NCBI GenBank assembly: GCA_934219025.1
Contig: CAKQDG010000057.1
Location: forward strand, 1 to 14,301
Length of the DNA stretch: 14,301 bases
DNA from: an uncultured Prevotella sp.
GTDB lineage: Bacteria; Bacteroidota; Bacteroidia; Bacteroidales; Bacteroidaceae
Direction of reading: 5' to 3'
The notes under the pieces were generated by a model. The model worked only from the letters and a program-made list of their open reading frames with translations, searched no databases and was not told where the DNA came from. The position numbers and the translations under genes were made by a program. Shown here in pieces: positions 1 through 7,763 of this stretch (within the stretch, counting starts at the first letter, position 1; every line of letters begins with the position of its first letter).

Positions 1-2525
1 CTAACGTTGCAGGATACAGCGCAACAGAGAATTCCTTTACAATCAACGGGACTGAACTTACTGATCTTGCAAAGAAGCCTACGTTTACGGATAAGGAAAT
101 CGCATATGATGGTAAAACAGACGTAAATGAAATTACTATTTCGACGGCGAAGCGTGGTTACATTACAAGTGTTACTATCTATTATGAAGAAACTGGCGGT
201 AGCGAAATTCCAACTTGTGCCACTCCAACCATCGAGGGCACGACCCCATTCTTCGGTACAACAACCGTTACACTGGGTTGCACCACAGAGGGAGCAAAGA
301 TTTACTATACTCTCGACGGCAACGACCCTACAACAGCAAATGCTTTGTATGCTGAGCCGTTTACTCTCGACAAGACCACTACCGTTAAGGCAATTGCATA
401 TAACGGCGAGACTGCAAGCTCTGTTGCGACAAAAGAATTCGTGGCTGCTCCTACAGTTGCCACCGTTGCAGAGCTGACTGCTCTGACACAGGGCACAGTG
501 TTCCAGTTCTCTGGCGAACTGACAGTTATTGCCGCTCCTACGGCTAAACACCTGTATGTGAAAGACGCTGCCGGAAACACCACTCTTCTGTATGATGCCA
601 ACGGCGGATTCACATTCGAAGTTGGTCAGCACATCGCTGCCGGATGGCAGGGCAAGGTGGACGTATACAAGAGTCTCTTCGAGGCTGTTCCTACCACTAC
701 TCTCACAGCCGTGGCTGACGCGAAAGACGAAATCGCATACGACACTAAGACAGCTGCCGACGTAACGGTGGAGAACGCCAATACCGTGGCTTGGCTGAAA
801 GGCGTTACCTACACCGCTCCAGCAGATGGCAAAAAGGACTTCGAGATTAAGGAAGGCGAAACTACTGTTGCCGGATACAACCAGTTTGGCATCACTATCG
901 CTGCTCCGGCAGAGGGCAGAACATACGACATCCTCGGCGTTATCAGCCGCTACAACGACAACGCCCAGTTCCAGCCTATCTCTATCGCTGCCGTTCCACA
1001 GGTAGTGGCTGTAAACATTGCAGCAGAGACTGGTGCCGACCTGGCAGCTCTCGTTGATGCCAAGGTGGCAGAAATCACGGCTGCCGGCGACAAGGCAGGC
1101 AACGTGGTCATCACTCTTGCAAAAGACGGTGCCTATACCGTGAGCAAGACTATCGAAACAAACGGAAACATCTCTATCACCGGCGATGCAGAGGGTATCG
1201 CAACTATCGACGCAAGCGCACTGACTACTCCGTTCACTCAGATTGCAGAACCTGCAGTTGAAGCAAACGACAAGGAATTCTTCCCTATCGGCGACGTAAC
1301 GTTCAAGAATGTGAAAGTGACTGGCGTTGCTGCCCAGCTTTTCTATGCAAACAAGAAGAAGGTGCTCATCGACAACCTCGTGTTCAACAACAGCATCGTT
1401 CAAATCAATGGCGGCAACAAGACCGTATTTGACACAAACGGCGGCGGCGTAATCGGCAAGCTCGACATCCAGAACTCTACTATCTATGCCAACCCGCAGA
1501 ACACAGGTGCTCTCTACAGCTCACAGAGCGGACAGAAGGCTACCGACGCCGGACTCGAGATGCAGACTATCTCTATCCAGAACTCTACTCTCTATAACAT
1601 TGCTTACAACAAGAACGTGAACAACCACCGCCAGTCTAACCAGACTTGGCTCTCATACGTAGTGAAAAACAACCTCGTGCTCGACTGCGGCAAGGACGGA
1701 CAGTTTGTAAAGGGTCTGAACGGCGGACAGAGCGGTGCCAACCCTGTATGGGATGTTGACAACAACTCATTCCTGCGCACAAGCGCTGAAGGCACAATCG
1801 AAGACCATGGTGCAACTGAAACCACTGGCGACGACAATGAGCCGGTTATGAATACAGTATTTGGCATTACAACATTTGCCGACCTCGCCAACGGCGACTT
1901 CACCGTTGCTGCCTCTTCAATGCAGGCAAAATACAAGGTGGGCGACCCACGCTGGCTCGTGGAGTATGTTCCTGAAGACATCACAGCAGAGAAGGCTGCA
2001 CTGGCTGAAGAAATCCAGAAAGCAAAAGACTTGATCAATGGTCTTGACCCAGAGACAGACGAAAACGTGAAGGCCCTCAAAGACGCTATCGATGCTGCTC
2101 AGCAGGTTTACGACAATGCCGAAACAAAGGCTGAAGTGAACTATGCAATAAAAGACTTGCAGGAGGCCGAAGCTGTATATCAGCTGGCAGTTGCCAAGGC
2201 TGAACTCGCAGCCGAGATACAGAGCGCAACATCTCTTCTCGGCGATGCCGACGTGGAGAAAAACGAAAATGCAAAGACTCTCAAGGCTGCCATCGACAAG
2301 GCTCAGGCCGCTTACGACAACAATGAAGCTACAGTTGAAACAATCAAGCAGGCTACCGAAGAACTGAAAGCTGCCGAGGAGGCCTACAAGATTGCAACTT
2401 CTATCAATGGCGTAAATGCAGAAAGCTCTAACAACGGCGCATGGTACACTCTCCAGGGCGTCAAGGTAGAGAAAGCCCAGAAGGGCATCTTCATCCACAA
2501 CGGAAAGAAAGTGGTATTGAAGTAA
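1..2525 (+). CDS. Secreted multidomain surface protein, 3' part (5' end outside window)
   Basis: The frame is open from base 3 with no start, so this is the last 840 residues of a longer protein. In fragment numbering: about 72-147 is a chitobiase/hexosaminidase C-terminal-type beta-sandwich (signature GAKIYYTLDGNDPT, then FTLDKTTTVKAIAY). About 150-330 is a beta-rich, possibly OB-fold, region (HLYVKDAAGNTTLLYD). About 336-657 resembles the DUF4957/DUF5123 right-handed beta-helix, with repeated I-x-N-S/N-x-(I/L) rungs and a closing GDPRW. About 660-798 is two helical FIVAR-like repeats of about 70 residues each (AAIDKAQAAYDN type). The last 40 residues end YTLQGVKV...KGIFIHNGKKVVLK, resembling the type A sorting tails of type IX secretion cargo. 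I infer an exported, surface-attached protein binding or acting on polysaccharide. No catalytic residues could be assigned. A terminator follows directly. Confidence 0.8.
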   Translation, partial: NVAGYSATENSFTINGTELTDLAKKPTFTDKEIAYDGKTDVNEITISTAKRGYITSVTIYYEETGGSEIPTCATPTIEGTTPFFGTTTVTLGCTTEGAKIYYTLDGNDPTTANALYAEPFTLDKTTTVKAIAYNGETASSVATKEFVAAPTVATVAELTALTQGTVFQFSGELTVIAAPTAKHLYVKDAAGNTTLLYDANGGFTFEVGQHIAAGWQGKVDVYKSLFEAVPTTTLTAVADAKDEIAYDTKTAADVTVENANTVAWLKGVTYTAPADGKKDFEIKEGETTVAGYNQFGITIAAPAEGRTYDILGVISRYNDNAQFQPISIAAVPQVVAVNIAAETGADLAALVDAKVAEITAAGDKAGNVVITLAKDGAYTVSKTIETNGNISITGDAEGIATIDASALTTPFTQIAEPAVEANDKEFFPIGDVTFKNVKVTGVAAQLFYANKKKVLIDNLVFNNSIVQINGGNKTVFDTNGGGVIGKLDIQNSTIYANPQNTGALYSSQSGQKATDAGLEMQTISIQNSTLYNIAYNKNVNNHRQSNQTWLSYVVKNNLVLDCGKDGQFVKGLNGGQSGANPVWDVDNNSFLRTSAEGTIEDHGATETTGDDNEPVMNTVFGITTFADLANGDFTVAASSMQAKYKVGDPRWLVEYVPEDITAEKAALAEEIQKAKDLINGLDPETDENVKALKDAIDAAQQVYDNAETKAEVNYAIKDLQEAEAVYQLAVAKAELAAEIQSATSLLGDADVEKNENAKTLKAAIDKAQAAYDNNEATVETIKQATEELKAAEEAYKIATSINGVNAESSNNGAWYTLQGVKVEKAQKGIFIHNGKKVVLK

Positions 2526-2552
2526 AAAAATCTTCTCAGATATGACAATCAA

Positions 2553-2586
2553 GGTTGCCGGACTGCATGTTCGGCAACCTTTTTTC
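2553..2586 (+). terminator. Rho-independent terminator after the surface-protein gene
   Basis: GGTTGCCG (2553-2560) and CGGCAACC (2572-2579) form an 8-bp perfect stem around an 11-base loop, followed by six T (2580-2585). Two A before the stem can extend it against the first T. It lies 28 bp after the stop codon and separates this gene from the promoter at 2640. Confidence 0.85.
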
Positions 2587-2639
2587 GTATGTATTTTCCA
2601 TATGTAATGCCATTGAGAAAAGATTTTTCAACTTTTCTT

Positions 2640-2670
2640 TTTGTACTCAAGTCAAATTGTATTATCTTTG
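2640..2670 (+). promoter_or_regulatory. Bacteroidetes-type promoter of the PASTA-rluD-ddl run
   Basis: TTTG at 2640-2643, 19 bp, then TATCTTTG at 2663-2670 match the Bacteroidetes housekeeping pattern (-33 TTTG, -7 TAnnTTTG). Transcription would begin near 2676, leaving about 33 bases of leader before the ATG at 2709. The promoter lies downstream of the longest possible start (2589), which rules that start out for this transcript. Confidence 0.75.
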
Positions 2671-2708
2671 CCTATTGTAAAACAGATAAAAGAACAAAAC
2701 AACACCTA

Positions 2709-3398
2709 ATGACGGCAAACGAATTCTTCAACAAACTGATGAGCGGTAAATTCTGGGCTAACATCGCAGCAATGATCGGCGTTGTCGTGCTGCTATGTCT
2801 CGGAGTGAAATTCGGCCTCGACCTCTACACCCACCACGGCGAAGAAATAGAAGTGCCAAACATAAAACACAAGCTCTTCAGCGATGCAGAACAGTTGCTG
2901 TCGAACCGCGGACTGGAAATACAGGTGACCGACACGGGATACGTGCGCTCACTGCCGCCAGACTGCATTCTGGAGCAGATCACGCCGCCGGGAGTGAAAG
3001 TGAAAAGAGGAAGAATAATATATGTGATAATAAACTCCGACCACTCACCGATGATCACCCTGCCCGACATTATCGACAACAACTCATACCGCGAGGCTAA
3101 AGCAAACCTCATGGCAATGGGATTCAAAGTGGGACCGCCACAATACGTGTCGGGCGAAAAGGATTGGGTCTACGGCATAACATGCCGCGGAAGAAACCTG
3201 CACAACGGCGAAAGGGTTTCGGTAGACGAAATACTGACCATACAGGTGGGCGACGGGGCCATGGCACTCGATGAAGACATCACCTACACCGACCCGGAAC
3301 ACACCCCCGGAGATTCGCTCAGTCACCACGGCAAACAGGACTACACGGAGGAGAGCAACGACAAAGACGAATTTGAAGTAGTAACCGGTCCGGAATAA
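2709..3398 (+). CDS. Membrane-anchored PASTA-domain protein
   Basis: A 229-residue protein with a short N-terminal tail, one transmembrane segment (about 18-38, WANIAAMIGVVVLLCLGVKF), and two PASTA domains (about 45-110, beginning EEIEVPNIKHKLFSDAEQLL, and 114-182, beginning ITLPDIIDNNSYREAKANL). It ends in an acidic, hydrophilic tail. PASTA domains in other bacteria bind muropeptides or lipid II on Ser/Thr kinases and penicillin-binding proteins; here there is no kinase or transpeptidase domain. The topology suggests PASTA domains in the periplasm. I chose ATG 2709 because the promoter lies upstream of it and the 40 extra residues of the longer frame are not protein-like. It is the first gene of a run with rluD and ddl, a neighbourhood I recall from other Bacteroidetes. 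The ligand is unknown. Confidence 0.85.
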   Translation: MTANEFFNKLMSGKFWANIAAMIGVVVLLCLGVKFGLDLYTHHGEEIEVPNIKHKLFSDAEQLLSNRGLEIQVTDTGYVRSLPPDCILEQITPPGVKVKRGRIIYVIINSDHSPMITLPDIIDNNSYREAKANLMAMGFKVGPPQYVSGEKDWVYGITCRGRNLHNGERVSVDEILTIQVGDGAMALDEDITYTDPEHTPGDSLSHHGKQDYTEESNDKDEFEVVTGPE

Positions 3399-3422
3399 AC
3401 AGTTGATTGGCCTGGTTCTATT

Positions 3423-3521
3423 GTTCCTATCAGTCCCAGTGGCCTTATCAGTCACAATGGCCTTATCAGTCCCATTGGTCTTATCAGTCCCATTGGTCTT
3501 ATTAGTCCCAGTCCTCCTAAA
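3423..3521 (+). repeat. 9/18-bp tandem array in the PASTA-rluD gap
   Basis: Eleven consecutive 9-mers alternate between two types, GGTCTTATC-like and AGTCCCATT-like, giving an 18-bp unit repeated about five and a half times (unit starts 3423, 3441, 3459, 3477, 3495, 3513). The stretch 3405-3422 looks like decayed copies. The array stops at the A-rich leader just before the rluD ATG. It has no stem structure and is probably transcribed with the operon. Confidence 0.85.
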
Positions 3522-3539
3522 AAAAGAAAAAGAAAAAAA

Positions 3540-4622
3540 ATGACAGACAACATATCCCCCACCCCACTCGACGACGAGCTCTACGAAGACGAAAACGGAC
3601 AACTCTATGAGCATCTCCGGATAGTGGTAGACAAAGGTCAGGTGCCGCTGCGCATCGACAAATTCATGACCGAAAAGCTGCAGCACTCCAGCCGGAACCG
3701 AATACAAAAGGCCGCCGACTCCGGATTCGTTCACGTAAACGACAAACCGGTGAAAAGCAACTACAAGGTGCGACCTCTCGATGTCATCACACTGATGCTC
3801 GACCGACCGCACTACGACAGCAGCATCGAGCCGGAGGATATACCGCTGGACATAGTCTACGAGGACTCCGAACTGATGGTAATCAACAAGCCTGCCGGAA
3901 TGGTGGTACACCCTGGATGCGGAAACTACCACGGCACTCTCGTAAATGCCGTGGCATGGCATATGAAAGATGTGCCAAACTACGATCCCAACGATCCAGA
4001 AGTGGGACTCGTACACCGCATAGACAAAGACACCAGCGGACTGCTCGTTGTGGCTAAAACGCCGCTGGCAAAAACATTCCTCAGCATGCAGTTCTTCAAC
4101 AAAACCTCACACCGCAGCTACAATGCCCTTGTGTGGGGAAACTTCCCCGAAGACGAGGGGCGCATAGAAGGCAACATCGGCAGAGACCCGAAAGACAGGC
4201 TCCGGATGACAGTATTTCCGCCAGATTCCGGCATCGGAAAGTCGGCGGTTACCCACTACCGCGTGATTGAACGCTTCGGCTACGTAACTCTCGTGGAATG
4301 TATCCTCGAAACAGGGCGCACACATCAGATACGTGCCCATATGAAACACATCGGGCATCCGCTCTTCAGCGACGAACGCTATGGCGGCAACGAAATCCTG
4401 CGCGGCGAGCGCTGCGGCAGCTACCAGCAGTTCATTCGCAACTGCTTCAAAATCTGTCCGCGACAGGCTTTGCACGCAAAGACCCTCGGCTTTGTGCATC
4501 CAAAAACGGGCAAACAAATGGACTTCAACTCGGAACTGCCCGACGATATGGCACAGCTGTTGGAAAAATGGCGAAGGAGGAGCCAAAGCCCCCTCCAACT
4601 CCCCCAAGGGGGAGAGAGCTGA
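3540..4622 (+). CDS. rluD: RluD-type 23S rRNA pseudouridine synthase
   Basis: The 360-residue protein has an S4 RNA-binding domain (about 33-95, RIDKFMTEKL...SRNRIQKAADSGFVHVN) and an RluA/RluD pseudouridine synthase domain (about 100-345). The catalytic motif is HRIDKDTSG at 159-167, with the nucleophilic Asp expected at 162. Further family motifs are INKPAGMVVHPG (115-126), TGRTHQIRAHM (258-268) and the closing LHAKTLGFVHP. RluD makes pseudouridines in helix 69 of 23S rRNA; other RluA-family members act elsewhere, so the exact target is inferred. The start follows an A-rich leader without a Shine-Dalgarno site. The last 16 residues (RRRSQSPLQLPQGGES) and the stop codon come from a dispersed C/G-rich repeat that runs into the gene, so the tail is probably a recent addition without a function. 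Confidence 0.9.
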   Translation: MTDNISPTPLDDELYEDENGQLYEHLRIVVDKGQVPLRIDKFMTEKLQHSSRNRIQKAADSGFVHVNDKPVKSNYKVRPLDVITLMLDRPHYDSSIEPEDIPLDIVYEDSELMVINKPAGMVVHPGCGNYHGTLVNAVAWHMKDVPNYDPNDPEVGLVHRIDKDTSGLLVVAKTPLAKTFLSMQFFNKTSHRSYNALVWGNFPEDEGRIEGNIGRDPKDRLRMTVFPPDSGIGKSAVTHYRVIERFGYVTLVECILETGRTHQIRAHMKHIGHPLFSDERYGGNEILRGERCGSYQQFIRNCFKICPRQALHAKTLGFVHPKTGKQMDFNSELPDDMAQLLEKWRRRSQSPLQLPQGGES

Positions 4623-4623
4623 C
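4583..4623 (+). repeat. Dispersed C/G-rich palindromic repeat overlapping the rluD 3' end
   Basis: The core CTCCCCCAAGGGGGAG (4599-4614) is a 7-bp perfect inverted repeat with an AA loop, preceded by AAAGCCCCCTCCAA. I recall sequences of this kind scattered through Bacteroidetes genomes between genes. Here it supplies the last codons and the TGA of rluD. The stem has no T run after it, so it is a poor terminator. Confidence 0.6.
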
Positions 4624-4650
4624 CAGGCAAGGGCTGTTCTGTTATAGCTA

Positions 4651-4714
4651 CTCATAGTTCTCTCAGTTCACCCAGCACTCCCAGTTACTCCCAGAACTCC
4701 CGGAACTCCCAAAG
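4651..4714 (+). repeat. 9-bp tandem array in the rluD-ddl gap
   Basis: Seven units of the CTCCCAGTT type begin at 4651, 4660, 4669, 4678, 4688, 4697 and 4706; one single-base insertion lies at 4687. Copies diverge (CTCATAGTT, CACCCAGCA, CTCCCGGAA). The sequence differs from the arrays at 3423 and 5765, but the 9-bp spacing and the position in the gap of the same operon are the same. An A-rich leader follows before the ddl ATG. Confidence 0.75.
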
Positions 4715-4741
4715 AAAATAACAAAAAAACACCATATCATT

Positions 4742-5758
4742 ATGAAAAATCTAAAAAGAACAATAGCCATCGTTTGCGGTGGCGACTCATCAGAGCACGA
4801 CGTGTCACTGCGCTCGGCACAGGGACTCTATTCTTTCTTCGACAAAGAGCGTTACAATGTATATATCGTTGATATGAAGGGCAACGACTGGCATGTGGAA
4901 CTCCACGACGGAACCACAGCGCCTATCGACCGCAACGACTTCTCGTTCATGGAAGACGGAAAACTCGTGCTCTTCGACTATGCCTACATCACAATCCACG
5001 GCACACCGGGCGAAAACGGTATTCTTCAGGGATATTTCGAACTCATCCACTTGCCCTATTCTACAAGCGGCGTGCTCGTAGAGGCAATGACATTCGACAA
5101 GTTCGTGCTCAACCAGTATCTGCGTGGCTACGGTGTGAGCGTTGCCGACAGCATGCTCATCCGCAAGGGATACGAGGCCCTCGTGAGCGACGACGAGATT
5201 GAAGAAAAAATCGGTATGCCGTGTTTCGTCAAGCCTGCTGCCGACGGAAGCAGCTTCGGCGTGTCGAAGGTGAAAAACAAAGACCAGCTCGCTCCGGCAA
5301 TCCGCAAGGCTATTATGGAGAGCGACGACGTGATGGTGGAGAAATTCATCGACGGAACTGAAATTTCTATCGGATGCTACAAGACTCGCGAGAAGACTGT
5401 GGTGTTCCCTGCTACCGAAGTCGTAACACAAAATGAATTCTTCGACTACGATGCAAAATACAACGGTAAAGTAACCGAAATCACTCCTGCCCGCCTCAGC
5501 GACGAGACCACGGCCAGAGTAAGGGAAATAACAAGTCAGATATACGACATCCTCCATTGCAACGGCATCATCCGCATCGACTATATCATAAGCCGCGGCA
5601 AGGGCAGCAACGGAGAGATGGTAGACAAGGTGAACATGATCGAGATCAACACCACTCCGGGTATGACTGCCACAAGCTTTATCCCGCAGCAGGTAAAAGC
5701 TGCCGGACTAAGCATGACGGATGTCTTGACCGACATCGTGGAAAACCAGTTCAGATAA
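4742..5758 (+). CDS. ddl: D-alanine--D-alanine ligase
   Basis: Joins two D-alanines with ATP in the cytoplasm, giving the dipeptide that MurF adds to the peptidoglycan precursor; murF is also in this window (12506). The 338 residues match the usual family length. Visible ATP-grasp features: the N-terminal GGDSSEHDVSL (13-23), HGTPGENGILQGYFE (86-100), FVKPAADGSSFGVSKV (162-177), EKFIDGTEISIG (200-211), the omega-loop FFDYDAKY (233-240), and magnesium ligands in RIDY (Asp280) and MIEINTTPG (Glu301, Asn303). Tyr240 in the omega loop corresponds to the Tyr of D-Ala-D-Ala ligases rather than the Phe of D-Ala-D-Lac ligases, so ordinary vancomycin-type targets are predicted. The ATG follows a long A-rich leader; no Shine-Dalgarno site is visible. 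Confidence 0.95.
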   Translation: MKNLKRTIAIVCGGDSSEHDVSLRSAQGLYSFFDKERYNVYIVDMKGNDWHVELHDGTTAPIDRNDFSFMEDGKLVLFDYAYITIHGTPGENGILQGYFELIHLPYSTSGVLVEAMTFDKFVLNQYLRGYGVSVADSMLIRKGYEALVSDDEIEEKIGMPCFVKPAADGSSFGVSKVKNKDQLAPAIRKAIMESDDVMVEKFIDGTEISIGCYKTREKTVVFPATEVVTQNEFFDYDAKYNGKVTEITPARLSDETTARVREITSQIYDILHCNGIIRIDYIISRGKGSNGEMVDKVNMIEINTTPGMTATSFIPQQVKAAGLSMTDVLTDIVENQFR

Positions 5759-5764
5759 GTCCAG

Positions 5765-5846
5765 GTCTCTATTTGTCCTATAAGTCTTATTTGTCCTATA
5801 AGTCTTATTTGTCCTATAAGACCTATTTGTCCTATTAGTCATATAA
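5765..5846 (+). repeat. 9/18-bp tandem array in the ddl-acyltransferase gap
   Basis: Nine-mers beginning GTC occur at 5775, 5784, 5793, 5802, 5811, 5820 (GAC), 5829 and 5838, with one more at 5765 after a 10-base step. They alternate GTCCTATAA and GTCTTATTT, so the higher-order unit is 18 bp, as in the array at 3423. The copies are closer to each other than in the other two arrays. The array begins 6 bp after the ddl stop codon and runs into the A-rich leader of the next gene. Confidence 0.85.
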
Positions 5847-5859
5847 AAAAAATACAACA

Positions 5860-7014
5860 ATGACAATTCCTTCAATTTACGATGATATCCGCCCCTTCGA
5901 GCCCAACGAACTGCCCGAAGTATACAAGCGACTGCTCGACAACCCGCAGTTCCGGCAGGTTCTGGCATACCTCTATCCCGGTGTGCCCGTAGAAGCCATC
6001 GGAAAGAAGATGGCGGAATGTGAGACGTGTCTGGATTTCCAGCTCGCCTTCTGCTATAAATTCCTTGAACAACTTATGGCAAAGGCAAGCACCGGACTGG
6101 ACATGGACGTGAAAGACGTGGATGTTACCAGGCGATACACCTTCGTGAGCAACCACCGCGACATCGTGCTCGACTCGGCATTGCTCGACAAGCTACTCTA
6201 TGATGCGGGGTTCAAAACAACATGCGAGATTGCCATCGGCGACAACCTCCTGTCGCTGCCATGGGTAAAGGATTTGGTAAGGCTTAACAAATCATTTATC
6301 GTGCAGCGTTCTCTTCCGCCACGCGAGATGCTTTTGGCAAGCAAGAAGATGGCTGAATACATGCACTTCGTGATAAAAGAGAAGAACGACAACATCTGGA
6401 TTGCGCAGCGCGAGGGCAGAGCGAAGGACTCAAACGACCGCACGCAGCCGGCTATCCTGAAGATGATGGCAATGGGCGGCGAAGGAACACCAGTGGAAAG
6501 GCTGTTGCAGTTGCATATCGTGCCGCTGACGATATCCTACGAGTTTGACCCGTGCGACTATCTCAAGGCTGCCGAGTTCCAGCTCAAGCGCGATGTGCCG
6601 GGATGGAAAAAGTCGGCTGCCGATGATGTGAACAGCATGCGCACCGGCATTATGGGATACAAGGGACGGGTGCACTACCACTGTGCGCCTTGCATAGACG
6701 ATTTTCTGAACAATCTGTCGCCGGAAATTCCAAAGACAAAGGTGTTCGACGTTATCGCCGAGCATATCGACGAGGAGATATTCCGCAACTACTGTCTGTA
6801 TCCCAACAACTACATTGCTCTCGACACTCTCGAAGGAAACAATGCACACGCCGACAAATACACGGCTGAGGAAAAGGCCACGTTTGACAAATATCTGAAG
6901 GGGCAACTTGCAAAGATTGACATTCCTGGCAAAGACGATGAATTCCTTATGGAACGCATGCTCACCATGTATGCAAACCCGGCAAGGAACAAAATAGCCA
7001 CGACAAAAGAATAG
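5860..7014 (+). CDS. Glycerol(-3-phosphate)-type acyltransferase, PlsB/PlsC superfamily
   Basis: A 384-residue protein with acyltransferase motifs: block I SNHRDIVLDS (97-106), block II-like LNKSFIVQR (142-150), and block III IAQREGRAKDS (181-191). These residues bind and acylate glycerol phosphates, so the likely role is phospholipid synthesis at the inner membrane, although the exact acceptor (glycerol-3-phosphate, lysophosphatidate or another) is not shown. The protein is longer than typical PlsC (about 240) and shorter than E. coli PlsB (about 800), with an extra N-terminal region of about 90 residues and a long C-terminal extension. No clear transmembrane segment is visible. The block I spacing is His99-x5-Asp105 rather than the usual HX4D. 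The ATG at 5860 follows an A-rich leader. The next gene starts 22 bp after its stop. Confidence 0.8.
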   Translation: MTIPSIYDDIRPFEPNELPEVYKRLLDNPQFRQVLAYLYPGVPVEAIGKKMAECETCLDFQLAFCYKFLEQLMAKASTGLDMDVKDVDVTRRYTFVSNHRDIVLDSALLDKLLYDAGFKTTCEIAIGDNLLSLPWVKDLVRLNKSFIVQRSLPPREMLLASKKMAEYMHFVIKEKNDNIWIAQREGRAKDSNDRTQPAILKMMAMGGEGTPVERLLQLHIVPLTISYEFDPCDYLKAAEFQLKRDVPGWKKSAADDVNSMRTGIMGYKGRVHYHCAPCIDDFLNNLSPEIPKTKVFDVIAEHIDEEIFRNYCLYPNNYIALDTLEGNNAHADKYTAEEKATFDKYLKGQLAKIDIPGKDDEFLMERMLTMYANPARNKIATTKE

Positions 7015-7036
7015 AAACAAGAACTGCAACAAGTCA

Positions 7037-7747
7037 ATGAGGATAAGAAACATATTCAATTCTGCCGCTGCCTGTGTAGCCACGGCCATGCTGATTGCCC
7101 TGCTTGCGGCATGCAGCAACGACCCTTACGACACAGGCGACGGCAGTCTTTCGTATATGCGCGCCGACTTTGCCGAAATTACCACAAATGCCAACGGCGA
7201 GGCAACGGCGGCAACTACCGACGACGGTGTCAGACTACTGTTGTCGCCCGCAGCAAAGGCATCATGGATGACGGCAAAAGACTCCACATACCGCGCACTG
7301 CTGTATTATGACACCAGCAGTGGGGCCACGGATGGAGCCACCGTGAAGCCTCTTGCCGTCAGCGAAATCCTCGTGCCTCGGATAACAAGGCAGAGCAACG
7401 CCGCTCTCTACCCCACCGACCCGCTCACATTCTCGTCGGCTTGGATTAGCCCCAACAAGAGATATGCCAACCTCGACATCAGCATCAAGACAGGTAAGAA
7501 GGACGGAAAACTCGAAAGTCAATATGTAGGTGTCCTTTATACAGGAACGGAAACCGACAACAGTGGAGCAAAGACCCACCATCTGCAACTTGTGCACAGC
7601 CAGAACAACGTGCCGCAGTATTACTCCGTGCAGACCTATGTGAGCATTCCGCTCTACCGCATGCCCTTGGCAATATCCGCCGGCGACAATATCGAGATTA
7701 CGATAAACACCTACAATGGGAAAATCATCAAACTCTTCAGAATTTAA
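7037..7747 (+). CDS. NigD-like lipoprotein
   Basis: The 236-residue product begins with a lipoprotein signal: basic MRIRN, a hydrophobic stretch, then lipobox LLAAC with the lipid-bearing Cys at 26. The mature part is beta-rich. The C-terminal half (YRALLYYDT near 86-94, LVPRITRQS, YYSVQTYVSIPLYRM near 195-209, IEITINTYNGKIIKLF at the end) resembles NigD-like proteins, a Bacteroidales lipoprotein family of unknown function first named beside nigericin-type bacteriocin genes. Aspartate after Cys26 is absent (Ser-Asn-Asp follow), and in Bacteroidetes acidic residues after the Cys often mark surface display, so its final location is uncertain. It sits tightly between the acyltransferase (22 bp) and folP (16 bp), with no toxin gene beside it. 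The family call rests on overall pattern only. Confidence 0.6.
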   Translation: MRIRNIFNSAAACVATAMLIALLAACSNDPYDTGDGSLSYMRADFAEITTNANGEATAATTDDGVRLLLSPAAKASWMTAKDSTYRALLYYDTSSGATDGATVKPLAVSEILVPRITRQSNAALYPTDPLTFSSAWISPNKRYANLDISIKTGKKDGKLESQYVGVLYTGTETDNSGAKTHHLQLVHSQNNVPQYYSVQTYVSIPLYRMPLAISAGDNIEITINTYNGKIIKLFRI

Positions 7748-7763
7748 CAGATAAACAAAAGAA

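Noticed and set aside
2589..2708. Longer start for the PASTA protein
   Set aside because: The extra 40 codons run across the promoter at 2640-2670 and encode a sequence unlike a signal or domain; ATG 2709 puts the transmembrane segment at the expected place.
3084..4016. Long open frame on the - strand across rluD
   Set aside because: It lies opposite rluD, whose motifs are clear, and crosses the 18-bp array, giving a repetitive TNGTDK-type peptide. It is a shadow frame.
4298..4657. Proline- and arginine-rich frame overlapping the rluD 3' end
   Set aside because: Another frame of rluD plus the C/G-rich repeat; the PPPTPPRGRE-like end is the repeat translated.
3423..5846. CRISPR array
   Set aside because: Units are 9 or 18 bp with no unique spacers between them, and no cas genes are present.
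7037..7747. Bacteriocin immunity role for the NigD-like lipoprotein
   Set aside because: No small toxin or transporter gene is next to it; the flanking genes are lipid and folate enzymes.
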